DNA of 64,000 bases. Source: CAZSBB01 sp964605235 (GTDB lineage Bacteria; Planctomycetota; Phycisphaerae; Phycisphaerales; Phycisphaeraceae). The DNA lies in the NCBI GenBank assembly GCA_964605235.1, contig CAZSBB010000001.1, positions 279,493 through 343,492 of the forward strand, in the 5' to 3' direction. A program made the position numbers and the translations under genes. The notes below the pieces were generated by a model. The model made no database searches, was not told where the DNA came from, and was given only the letters and a program-made list of their open reading frames with translations. Below are positions 8,034 to 15,829 of this stretch, in pieces; position 1 is the stretch's first letter; each line of letters opens with the position of its first letter.

Positions 8034-8858
8034 TCACCCCGCACGCAGGCTCGCCTTCGCCGCGCCGATTTCCACGTCCACGCGCTGCCGCTCCAGAAAG
8101 TAGCTCACGTGCGTGTAGCCCGCCGCCGCCAGATGGTCCAGCGCATCTTCAAAGCGATCCGCCACCCGCTTGGGGACATGGGCGTCAGCGCCGATCACGC
8201 AGGGAATGTTCCGCGCCCGCATGCGACGGAGAATCTCGTCACTGGGGTTGTACTCCGGCAACGGTTTGAGCAAGCCGGATGTGTTGAGTTCCATCGCCAC
8301 GCCCGTCGCGGCAATGCGGTCCAGACACTGATCCACATGCCCGCTGATGGCGTCCAGGTCCCATTCGTTGGGCGCCATGTTCTTCACCAAATCCGGATGG
8401 GAAATGGTGTCGAACAAGCCGGTCTCGGCGGCTTTGGCGAGATTGGTGAAATAGCCCTTGAAAAACGCGGTCAGGTCGCCCATCCAGAACATCTGCCGAT
8501 ATTCATCCAGAAACGGATGCACCGAACCGAGCACATGATGCAACGCCACGCTCGCCATCTGCTCGCGCAAAAAGCCTTCCATCCCGGGGAAGTAATCCGC
8601 CTCCAGCCCCAGCCGCACGTCGATGCGCCCTGCCCAGGCTTCGCGCGCCCGCTGCACCAGCGCGATGTATTCGAGCCATTGCGTGGGATACATCCGGCTC
8701 GCCTGCGCCACATTGCCCGGCAGCGGATTGTGACAGGTGACCACGATGCCCTTGAGCCCGCGTGCCTCCGCGCGGGCGGCATACTCCTCCGGCTCGCCCT
8801 GGGCGTGCCGACACAAGGGCGTGTGCATGTGCGTTTCGTACAACAGCCGCGCGCTCAT
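8034..8858 (-). CDS. PHP-domain phosphatase, histidinol-phosphatase (HisK/HisJ)-like
   Basis: 274 residues with PHP metal-binding motifs in order: ETHMHTPLCRH, VTCHNPL, GLEADYFPG, HHVLGSVH, SHPDLVK and VIGADAHVP. The arrangement and length fit the histidinol-phosphatase branch, which removes phosphate from L-histidinol phosphate in histidine synthesis using a trinuclear metal site. No other his gene is in the window, so another phosphoester substrate is possible. The ATG at 8858 is preferred: AAAGGA lies 7 nt upstream, while the longer frame begins at TTG. It is downstream of a propeller glycosidase-like gene on the same strand (gap 35 nt). Confidence 0.8.
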   Translation of the reverse strand: MSARLLYETHMHTPLCRHAQGEPEEYAARAEARGLKGIVVTCHNPLPGNVAQASRMYPTQWLEYIALVQRAREAWAGRIDVRLGLEADYFPGMEGFLREQMASVALHHVLGSVHPFLDEYRQMFWMGDLTAFFKGYFTNLAKAAETGLFDTISHPDLVKNMAPNEWDLDAISGHVDQCLDRIAATGVAMELNTSGLLKPLPEYNPSDEILRRMRARNIPCVIGADAHVPKRVADRFEDALDHLAAAGYTHVSYFLERQRVDVEIGAAKASLRAG

Positions 8859-8893
8859 GGGAGCGTCCTTTCTCACCAATCCTCGGTCCAGGC

Positions 8894-9802
8894 TCAGTCA
8901 TCATGCAATTGCGCCAGCGCAATGCCGCTCTCGCCGGCGACACTGTAGAGCAGATACGTGTTCCCGTCTTCCTCATAAATCGCCGGGTCACGGAGCTGAT
9001 GCACCGGCCGATGCACGGCCCCGCAGTCGGACCTTACCACCGGCTGATCCGCACCTTCCCATGCCAGTTCCGGCCGCAGCACCGTCACCGCCGGCGTCGG
9101 ACGCCACTGCATCCAATCCGTCTGGAGATTGAGCCGGCTGAGCAGAATGTGTTCGGGCGCGTCATGCCGCCGGGAGAAAAACCATTGCAGTTCCTCACCC
9201 ACCACGCGCAAAGCGCTGTGGCGCACCGCATCATCAAACAGCACCGGGCCCGGTTCCCAGGCGGTCACGCCATCCCGGCTGCGCCACCAGACGCCGGGCA
9301 TGCTCACGCCGTACCACCATCCCCGCCAATGACACACGCGGAAGTAGGATGGACAAATCACCTCGGGCAGCACCGTGAAACGCAGCCCGTCCGGGGACCA
9401 CGCCAACCGGGTGAACTGCGCGGCATGGAGCGATTGGCCACGACACAGCGGCGCCAGCGCGGGACGCTCCGCCACTGGCACCGGTCCATGGAAATACATC
9501 CGCACCTGCCGCGCCGACTCATCCACGATGACGTCCGGTGATGCGATGTGCCCGACAAACGGCGTCTGCGCCAGATGCAGCGCGCCCGGCTCGTGTATCC
9601 GCCATGGGCCGGCGAGCGCGTCGGCGTACGCCAGCCGAATGAACTTGCCCGCGTGATGGGCGAAATACAAGTGGTACTTGCCCAGAGCGCCCCGGAGCCA
9701 GTTGGGCGTGCGGATCAGCGCCGGACCATTGATGTTGCCCTCGATGGTGCGGGACAAGCCGGGATGAATGATCGGATTGCCGGGAAGTCGAATCACGCGC
9801 AT
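8894..9802 (-). CDS. glycosidase-like beta-propeller protein (GH43/GH32-type fold)
   Basis: 302 residues, cytoplasmic by lack of signal. Motifs such as GNPIIHPG, GKYHLYFAHHAGKFIRLAYADALAGPW, VRMYFHGPV, GWWYGVSMPGVWWRSRDGVTAWEPG and LRDPAIYEEDGNTYLLYSVAGESGIALAQL mark a five-bladed propeller like glycoside hydrolase family 43. The late RDPAIYEEDGNTYLLYS resembles the blade that carries a catalytic acid in that family. The frame continues far upstream, but homology-like sequence starts at the ATG at 9802; no good Shine-Dalgarno is seen. The substrate is unknown. It may be cotranscribed with the PHP phosphatase. Confidence 0.7.
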   Translation of the reverse strand: MRVIRLPGNPIIHPGLSRTIEGNINGPALIRTPNWLRGALGKYHLYFAHHAGKFIRLAYADALAGPWRIHEPGALHLAQTPFVGHIASPDVIVDESARQVRMYFHGPVPVAERPALAPLCRGQSLHAAQFTRLAWSPDGLRFTVLPEVICPSYFRVCHWRGWWYGVSMPGVWWRSRDGVTAWEPGPVLFDDAVRHSALRVVGEELQWFFSRRHDAPEHILLSRLNLQTDWMQWRPTPAVTVLRPELAWEGADQPVVRSDCGAVHRPVHQLRDPAIYEEDGNTYLLYSVAGESGIALAQLHDD

Positions 9803-9848
9803 GTCGGCATGATAGGGATTACCCCACCACCCGCGAGGAGACGGCCGA

Positions 9849-12116
9849 TCAGGGCGCCGGGGCGGCGGCGGGCGGCGCGACGAGCGCAGCTTCCTCTTCC
9901 ACCGCGGCCTGTTCGTCTGCCGTCGGCGGAGGCAACTGCGCCAACAGCTCCTGCGCCTGGGCGACAAACTGCGTTGCCCACAGGCGCTGGCCATAAAGCT
10001 GGATGATGGACTGGCAAATCTGGCGTGCGACAGCGGGGTTTTTCTCGGCACGCAGCCGGGCTTTGGCGAGCCGCGCCGAGAGGATGCCGCCTTCTTCCAG
10101 CGCGATCTGGTTGACGATCCGCCGCAGGTCGTCTTTCTGACGCCGGGCGCGTTCCAGAAAGCGACGTTCCTTGGCGGTCAAGTCCAGCATCGGATCATTG
10201 AACAGCGTGACGATCGACTCGAACCGCCGCAGCGCTTCTTCCGGCGCGGTCTTGATGAGCTGCTCCGCTTCGCGGTACAGCCGCTGCACCGGCGGGGGCA
10301 CCTGCATCTCCAGCATGTCGAGCTGATCCGCCAGCTCTTCCAGTTCCGCCGCCCGCGCGTCGCTGGAAAAGCGGCGGCGGAACTCGCGGATCAACGTGTC
10401 GGCGCGCTCCCGGTCGGCACTGGTGGCGTCCGGCCCGGTCGCCTGGAGCGCGACGATCTTGTCGTAAAGCTGATCCGCGTTGTCCGGACGCAGCAGCAGA
10501 ATCAGCGCGGGAATGCCCACCACCAGCAGCGTCATGAACAGGATGGTGCGCACCGGAATCACGCGCGGCCGGCGGCGCTCCTCTTCCTCGACCCGCTGCC
10601 GATCGATCTCGGCGGCTTCCTCGGCGGTGATGAAAACCGTCCCGCCGCGGATGGTTTCATTGTTGGGATCCCGCCGGCCCCGGCCCGGCAGCGCCGGCGC
10701 GGAGAGCTCAGCGCTGTCCTCCTCCTGATGCTCATCCAGATTCAGCTCATACGTGTCGCCGGTGTCGGCATGGCGCTGCAGATTGCTGGGCGTGGCGGGC
10801 AAGGTGCCGTCGGGCTCCAGGCCGCCGCCCAGCGCCGACGCCAGCGTGACGTCGCTGCGCCCGATGTCCGACACCAGCGTTTCATCCTGAGGGGCAGCCG
10901 GCTGACCCGACAGATGCACCGTGGTGTCCTGCACCGGCGGGGTGGGGATCGGCGCGGTGCTGGCGGGATCAAGTTCAGCCGGCACCGGCGCGGTGCTGTC
11001 GACGCCGGCTATGGCGGATGAAGCCGCGCCGGGCGTGACGCCGGAGTCGGTTCCCGCCCGTGCTCCAGGCACCGGCGCGGTGGAGGCATCCGCCAGCGGG
11101 AGTTTGGCGGTGCTGGGCGGTTCGGGAACCTGCGCCGCCTGCTGGCGTTCGTACGCCGCCACCGCCTGATCCAGCGTGCCGGGCATGTCCGGGGCGAGGG
11201 TGTCGTCATCGAGCATCACGTTGGATGACGAAGACGACAGCCGCACCGCCGCGTCGTCGGCGTCGGAGGGTGGCGCCGGGGGATTCTCGCGCAGGTTCAC
11301 CGCATCGAGCACGCCTTGCAGACTGCGCGCCAGCATCACCGCATTGGCCATGCGTTCGGCAGGCTTCTTGCGCAGCAGGTTGGCGATCACCAGTTCCAGT
11401 TCCACCGGCACGTCGGCAGCGAACTGACGCACCAGCGGCGCGTCGTTGTACTTCTGCATCTTGAGCATCTGCAGCAGCGAGTCGGCGACGAACGGCGGGC
11501 GACCGGCGAGCATGGCGAAGAGCGTGCCGCCCAGGGCGTACAGGTCGCTGCGTTCGTTGGTGGTCCCGCCGTCGGTCTGCTCGGGCGCCATGTAGTTGGC
11601 GGTGCCGATGGGTCCGCCGCCCATGGTCAGCCCCGCCATGCCGTAGAGCTTGGCGATGCCGAAGTCGGTGAGCTTGGCGGTGCGTCCATCGTCGGCGAGC
11701 ATGATGTTGGCGGGCTTGATGTCGCGGTGGATGATGCCGCGGTCGTGGGCGTGCTTGAGCGCCTTGCACAACTGCAGCCCGATATCCACCACCTCGCGCC
11801 AGGCGAAGCGCCGCCCGGCTTTCTGCTCATCATGCACGCTCCGGCCGGCGACGTACTCCATGACGTAGAACAGTTGGCCATGGTCCTCGCCGAAGCCGAT
11901 CAGCTGGACAATGTGCGGATGGTTGAGCTTGCGGAGGGTTTCGATCTCGCCTTCAAAGCGAATGCGAAAGCCTTCCTGTCCCGCCAGCGCCTGGGGCAGC
12001 AGTTTGACCGCGACCTGCTGATTGGACTGCTCATGGCGACCGAGGAACACCGCGCCCATGCCGCCCTCGCCGAGCTTGCGTTCGATGCGGTATGGTCCCA
12101 GGCGATCGGCGGGCAT
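9849..12116 (-). CDS. membrane-anchored Ser/Thr protein kinase (Hanks type)
   Basis: 755 residues. An N-terminal kinase domain (about 8-275) has the Gly-rich loop GEGGMG at 16-21, VAVK with Lys38, HRDIKPAN, DFG and APEQ, so it should be an active kinase. A Pro/Ala/Ser/Thr/Asp-rich low-complexity linker follows (about 285-515), then one transmembrane helix at about 522-543, then an extracytoplasmic helical region of about 200 residues rich in Arg and Glu with no recognised sensor fold. This layout is common in planctomycetes. The ATG at 12116 immediately precedes the kinase fold; an upstream extension would translate a dispersed repeat (12219-12309). Confidence 0.92.
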   Translation of the reverse strand: MPADRLGPYRIERKLGEGGMGAVFLGRHEQSNQQVAVKLLPQALAGQEGFRIRFEGEIETLRKLNHPHIVQLIGFGEDHGQLFYVMEYVAGRSVHDEQKAGRRFAWREVVDIGLQLCKALKHAHDRGIIHRDIKPANIMLADDGRTAKLTDFGIAKLYGMAGLTMGGGPIGTANYMAPEQTDGGTTNERSDLYALGGTLFAMLAGRPPFVADSLLQMLKMQKYNDAPLVRQFAADVPVELELVIANLLRKKPAERMANAVMLARSLQGVLDAVNLRENPPAPPSDADDAAVRLSSSSSNVMLDDDTLAPDMPGTLDQAVAAYERQQAAQVPEPPSTAKLPLADASTAPVPGARAGTDSGVTPGAASSAIAGVDSTAPVPAELDPASTAPIPTPPVQDTTVHLSGQPAAPQDETLVSDIGRSDVTLASALGGGLEPDGTLPATPSNLQRHADTGDTYELNLDEHQEEDSAELSAPALPGRGRRDPNNETIRGGTVFITAEEAAEIDRQRVEEEERRRPRVIPVRTILFMTLLVVGIPALILLLRPDNADQLYDKIVALQATGPDATSADRERADTLIREFRRRFSSDARAAELEELADQLDMLEMQVPPPVQRLYREAEQLIKTAPEEALRRFESIVTLFNDPMLDLTAKERRFLERARRQKDDLRRIVNQIALEEGGILSARLAKARLRAEKNPAVARQICQSIIQLYGQRLWATQFVAQAQELLAQLPPPTADEQAAVEEEAALVAPPAAAPAP

Positions 12117-12218
12117 AAGCGGTCCCTGTGCACATGTGGCCTGCCGCCACAGTGTCCATGATCGCCCCGGCGCGAACAAGTAGCGGGCAAACACCGGCAT
12201 CCCTGGGGACCGGTGCTG

Positions 12219-12309
12219 AACGAGCCCCGACCGTGAGGGAGGGGTTGCATTCGCTGCGTCACACCGCTGCGGCTGCGCCGCAACCCCTTGCTGACGCGCG
12301 GGGCTCGTT
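12219..12309. repeat. about 90-bp dispersed inverted-repeat element, copy A
   Basis: Begins AACGAGCCCC and ends in the exact reverse complement GGGGCTCGTT. The second copy at 49720-49809 is in the opposite orientation and matches both outer thirds closely, with a diverged middle that keeps GCAGCGGTG. Size and terminal inverted repeats fit a MITE or large REP-like element. Confidence 0.85.
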
Positions 12310-12338
12310 AACAAATTGGCGTCGGCGTTTATCCTGCC

Positions 12339-13340
12339 TCACAGCGCCGTCAGGGGCACGCCCCCGCTGGCGGCACAGCGCTGGGCGGCAATGCTGACCC
12401 GGCTGGCGCGCCAGATTTCATCCTGCTGGATCGGGCCGACTTCCCCGCGCAGCAGGGCGTCAAAGAGCTGATGATCCCAACTGGGATTGAGCGTATGGGC
12501 GGCGACATCCAGATCTTCGCCGGCGACCTGGTCGTTCCAGATTTTGGCGCTGACTTCATCACCGAGGCGCAGCTCGATCTTGCCGGTGGTCCCTTGCAGC
12601 CAGACGCGGGTGTCGCCGAAGTTTTTCATTTTGGTGGGGTTGAGCCAGTCGACCTCGACATGGCCAAACACGCCACTGGGGAAGCGCAGCTGCGCCTGGC
12701 CAAAGTCCTGGAAACCCGGATGCTGCGGCATGGTGCGATTGCCGCCGAGCGCCGACAGCCATTGCGGCGCCCCGCCGGCGAGCCAGCAACACAGGTCCAG
12801 GTGATGGGAACCAATGTCGATGAAGATGCCGCCGTTGTGCTCGGCGGACCAGTGCCAGTCCGGCCGGGTGGGCGCGTTGAGCTTATGCGGCCCGCAACTG
12901 AAAACGCGCACGAGCTGCCCGATGCGCCCCGCCTGCAACGCCGCGCGGGCCGCGAGCACATGGCTGTGCCCACGGTAGGGGTAATACACGCTGACGGGTT
13001 TGCCGTGGCGCTCCACCGCGTCGATGACTTCCTGCAGCGCCTCGGGCGTGAGCGCCAGCGGCTTGTCCGCCAGCACCGCAGCGCCGGCGGCGACGCTGCG
13101 CGCCGCCAGTTGGGCGCGCTGCGAAGGCACGGCGCCGATGAGCGTGAGTTTCACGTCATTGGCGAGCGCGGCGTCAAGCGTGGCGAGGGCCGGCAGCTTC
13201 AGCCGCTCCGCGGCAGCGGCGCGGCGGGCGGGGTCTTCGTCATACACGCCGACGAGATTCACGCCGGGGATTTGCGCGGCATGGGCGGCAATGCCGAAGA
13301 TGTGCGGATGAGCGGTGCCGAGGACAACTGCGTTGGGCAT
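12339..13340 (-). CDS. Gfo/Idh/MocA-family oxidoreductase
   Basis: 333 residues. The N-terminal Rossmann fold has VVLGTAHPHIFGIAAHAAQ and LVGVYDED; the family segment LADKPLALTPE contains the conserved K-P pair (the Lys is catalytic in relatives); the C-terminal alpha/beta domain has HNGGIFIDIGSHHLDLCCWLAGG, with the second conserved His-containing motif. It should oxidise or reduce a sugar or sugar-like compound with NAD(P). The ATG at 13340 matches the start of the Rossmann strand; AAGG lies about 8 nt upstream. The longer frame upstream translates a GATTTGGT repeat. Substrate unknown. Confidence 0.88.
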   Translation of the reverse strand: MPNAVVLGTAHPHIFGIAAHAAQIPGVNLVGVYDEDPARRAAAAERLKLPALATLDAALANDVKLTLIGAVPSQRAQLAARSVAAGAAVLADKPLALTPEALQEVIDAVERHGKPVSVYYPYRGHSHVLAARAALQAGRIGQLVRVFSCGPHKLNAPTRPDWHWSAEHNGGIFIDIGSHHLDLCCWLAGGAPQWLSALGGNRTMPQHPGFQDFGQAQLRFPSGVFGHVEVDWLNPTKMKNFGDTRVWLQGTTGKIELRLGDEVSAKIWNDQVAGEDLDVAAHTLNPSWDHQLFDALLRGEVGPIQQDEIWRASRVSIAAQRCAASGGVPLTAL

Positions 13341-13420
13341 GGCTTGGACCTTGTGCAAAAAGCGGGGATGAAGCGGTGTAGTGTGAAGGCAAACGGCCCC
13401 GGGAGCAAGCTGTCGGAGTT

Positions 13421-13455
13421 GTTGATTTGGTGATTTGCTGATTGGGAGATTGGTG
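13421..13455. repeat. degenerate GATTTGGT-type short repeat, copy 2
   Basis: Shares the string GATTTGGTGATTTG with the copy at 1770-1813. It lies in the divergent gap between the oxidoreductase and sixA genes. Confidence 0.6.
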
Positions 13456-13527
13456 CGGCCATCCGCGCGAACTGGATAAACTTTCAACGCACAACTGTCC
13501 AGAGTGGACCTTCGAGGAGGCATGGAT

Positions 13528-14007
13528 ATGCAACTGCTGCTGTGGCGACATGGGATTGCGGAAGACGTCGGCCCCGCCGGTGACGACGCCAGCCGGCGCT
13601 TGACGCCCAAGGGTCAGAAGCGCACGCGCGAGGTGGCGGGCAGGCTGCTGACGTGCGCGCCTCGGCCGGGGGTGATCTTGAGCAGTCCGAAAGTGCGCGC
13701 CCGGCAGACGGCGGAGATTTACGCCGAGCTGTCGAGCCTGACGGTGACGAATTGCCCCGAGCTGGCGGCCGACGGCCCCGACCCGCTGCTGCGCGTTGCC
13801 GCGAGTCGGCGCGAGGCGGTGGTGCTGATGGTCGGGCACGAGCCGGTGCTCAGTGAAGCGATCGCCCGGCTGTGCGGGGGTCTGGCGGTGGTGATGAAAA
13901 AAGCCGGCTGCGCCTGTGTGGAATGGGAGCCCGGGGGGTCGGAGGCGGTGGGCACGGGGCGTCTGCTGTGGCTGGCGTCGCCCGGGGTATTGCTGGGCGG
14001 GGAGTAG
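13528..14007 (+). CDS. sixA: SixA-like phosphohistidine phosphatase
   Basis: 159 residues, histidine phosphatase superfamily. LLLWRHGIAED carries the RHG motif with the phospho-accepting His; LSSPKVRARQTAEIY has the second Arg; VGHEPVLSE has the distal His. Length and sequence match SixA, which dephosphorylates phosphohistidine on phosphotransfer proteins (known in E. coli on ArcB and the nitrogen PTS). Two ATGs are possible; the one at 13528 has AGGAGG 7 nt upstream, the one at 13522 only 1 nt. The gene converges on the pst-phoU operon. Confidence 0.85.
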   Translation: MQLLLWRHGIAEDVGPAGDDASRRLTPKGQKRTREVAGRLLTCAPRPGVILSSPKVRARQTAEIYAELSSLTVTNCPELAADGPDPLLRVAASRREAVVLMVGHEPVLSEAIARLCGGLAVVMKKAGCACVEWEPGGSEAVGTGRLLWLASPGVLLGGE

Positions 14008-14046
14008 CCTAGGCGGCATGGGGCGCGCTGGATGGGGAAAACCACA

Positions 14047-14076
14047 ATAAAAAAAGCCGCCCCCGGAGTTGCGGCT
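14047..14076 (-). terminator. Rho-independent terminator after phoU
   Basis: On the minus strand the stem AGCCGC...GCGGCT is followed directly by a run of seven T. It lies 29 nt beyond the phoU stop and closes the phosphate operon. Confidence 0.8.
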
Positions 14077-14104
14077 GTAAGTCAGGCCAGTCGTGGCAGC
14101 GTGG

Positions 14105-14803
14105 TTACGCCGAGCGCGCCGAGGCGGGATTGCTCTTGGCGTGGCCGTTGCCGTTCTGTTTATGCAGATCGCCGTCCGCCATGTAGAGCACATCCTTGGC
14201 GATGTTGCCCGCCTTGTCACCGATGCGTTCGAGGTGACGAACGATGTGCAGCAGGTGGAGGTACTGGGAAATCTGGTGCGGGTTTTCGCGGATGAAGCCC
14301 TCGACCTGTTCGCACATCTGGCGGTGCACGCGATCAATCTGGTCATCGTCCTCGAGCACGCTGCTGGCAAGGGCGGTATCGACATTGACCAGCGCGTCAA
14401 GGCTGCGTTTGAGCATGGAGGCGGCGACATTGGCGGTGGCGCTGACGTCGTAAGGCAAGTTGTCCAGCGGTTCTTCACTCGCCAGGAAGCGGCCCTGAGT
14501 GGCGATCTTGTGCGCCATATCGCCCACGCGCTCCAGGTCATTGCCCATCTTGAGCATGGAGATGACATAGCGCAGGTCGAACGCCACGGGTTGATGCAGC
14601 GCCAGGGTGGCGAGGCATTCCTCCTCGATGTCATTCTCCATCTGGTTGATGCGCTTTTCGTTGGCGTCCACTTTGTCGGCAAAGCTCGGGTCGCGTTGCT
14701 CGACGGCCTGGATGGCGTCGCGGAACTGCTGTTCAACCAGCCCGCCCATGGTGAGGACGGCCTTTTTGATCTTGTCGATCTGGCGGCGCATGTGGATGGA
14801 CAT
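14105..14803 (-). CDS. phoU: phosphate transport regulator PhoU
   Basis: 232 residues of two related three-helix bundles, each with the acidic metal-binding pattern (NDIEEECLATLALHQPVAFDLRYVI and ERIGDKAGNIAKDV; also NDLERVGDMAHKI). PhoU links the Pst transporter to the PhoR sensor kinase and damps Pho signalling and phosphate uptake. The ATG at 14803 has AAAGGA 7 nt upstream; a longer frame overlaps pstB and is not used. It is last in the operon, 20 nt after pstB. The C-terminal tail (HKQNGNGHAKSNPASARSA) is a non-conserved extension. Confidence 0.95.
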   Translation of the reverse strand: MSIHMRRQIDKIKKAVLTMGGLVEQQFRDAIQAVEQRDPSFADKVDANEKRINQMENDIEEECLATLALHQPVAFDLRYVISMLKMGNDLERVGDMAHKIATQGRFLASEEPLDNLPYDVSATANVAASMLKRSLDALVNVDTALASSVLEDDDQIDRVHRQMCEQVEGFIRENPHQISQYLHLLHIVRHLERIGDKAGNIAKDVLYMADGDLHKQNGNGHAKSNPASARSA

Positions 14804-14823
14804 GGCGATTCCTTTCGCACCGC

Positions 14824-15771
14824 TTAGCCGAAGCGGCCGGTGATGTAGTCTTCGGTCGGGGGCAGGTGGGGGTTGGTGAAGATGTCGCGGGTCGGGCCAT
14901 ATTCGACCAGACGACCCAGATACATGAAGGCGGTGAAATCGCTGGCGCGGGACGCCTGTTGCATGTTGTGGGTGACGATGAGGATGGTGTACTCGCCGCG
15001 CAGCTCGCCGATGAGGTCTTCGATTTTGCCGGTGGCGATGGGGTCGAGCGCGGAGCAGGGCTCGTCCATCAGCAGCACTTCGGGTTCGGCGGCAATCGCG
15101 CGGGCGATGCACAGGCGCTGCTGCTGACCGCCGGACATGCCCAGGGCGGATTCCTGCAGGCGGTCTTTGACTTCATCCCACAGCGCCGCCCCGCGCAGGG
15201 AGCGTTCGCACACTTCATCGAGCGTGCTCTTGCGGCGTTCGCCGTCGATGCGCAGGGAGTAGACCACGTTCTCGTAGATGCTCATGGGGAACGGATTGGG
15301 CTTCTGGAAGACCATGCCCATGCGTTTGCGCAGCTCGATGACATCGACGGCTTTGGCGTAGATGCTTTCGCCGCCCAGCCGCATGTCGCCTTCGATGCGC
15401 AGGCCGTCGATCAGGTCGTTGATGCGGTTGACCGAGCGGAGGAGGGTGCTTTTGCCGCAGCCGCTGGGGCCGATCAGGGCGGTGACCTGACCATGGGGGA
15501 CGGACATGCTGATGTCCCACAGGGCGCGTTTGGCGCCGTACCAGAGGTTGAATTTGTCGACCTCCAGAATGTGTTCCTGTTCGGCGAGCGCGTCGTGGAC
15601 GTGGGTGGTGAAGGGTTCGCCGGCGGCGATGCGCGCCAGCAACTGGGTGCCGGAGGGCGCACCGGTCTGGCGGGGGTCGACATGCTCGGCGACGGCGGCA
15701 GGGGCGGCGGGATGCGCCTGGTCCTGGGCTTCGCGCTCGGCTTCGTCACCTAGAGTTGCGTTCGGGGACAT
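14824..15771 (-). CDS. pstB: phosphate ABC transporter ATP-binding protein PstB
   Basis: 315 residues. Walker A GPSGCGKST, Q-loop FQKPNPFPMSIYENV, signature MSGGQQQRL, Walker B VLLMDEPCSALDP and switch His in THNMQQA are all present. FQKPNPFPMSIYENV is diagnostic of PstB. It powers phosphate import with PstC/PstA. The N-terminus has about 60 extra residues rich in Ala/Pro/Asp before ILEVDKFNLWYG; the ATG at 15771 has GGAG 8 nt upstream, so the extension appears genuine. It sits 58 nt after pstA and 20 nt before phoU. Confidence 0.96.
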   Translation of the reverse strand: MSPNATLGDEAEREAQDQAHPAAPAAVAEHVDPRQTGAPSGTQLLARIAAGEPFTTHVHDALAEQEHILEVDKFNLWYGAKRALWDISMSVPHGQVTALIGPSGCGKSTLLRSVNRINDLIDGLRIEGDMRLGGESIYAKAVDVIELRKRMGMVFQKPNPFPMSIYENVVYSLRIDGERRKSTLDEVCERSLRGAALWDEVKDRLQESALGMSGGQQQRLCIARAIAAEPEVLLMDEPCSALDPIATGKIEDLIGELRGEYTILIVTHNMQQASRASDFTAFMYLGRLVEYGPTRDIFTNPHLPPTEDYITGRFG

Positions 15772-15829
15772 AGGTAGCACTCCCATGCTGGAGCAGGCGG
15801 CGGCGTGTGAGGTCGCCGCGGCGGCGGCT

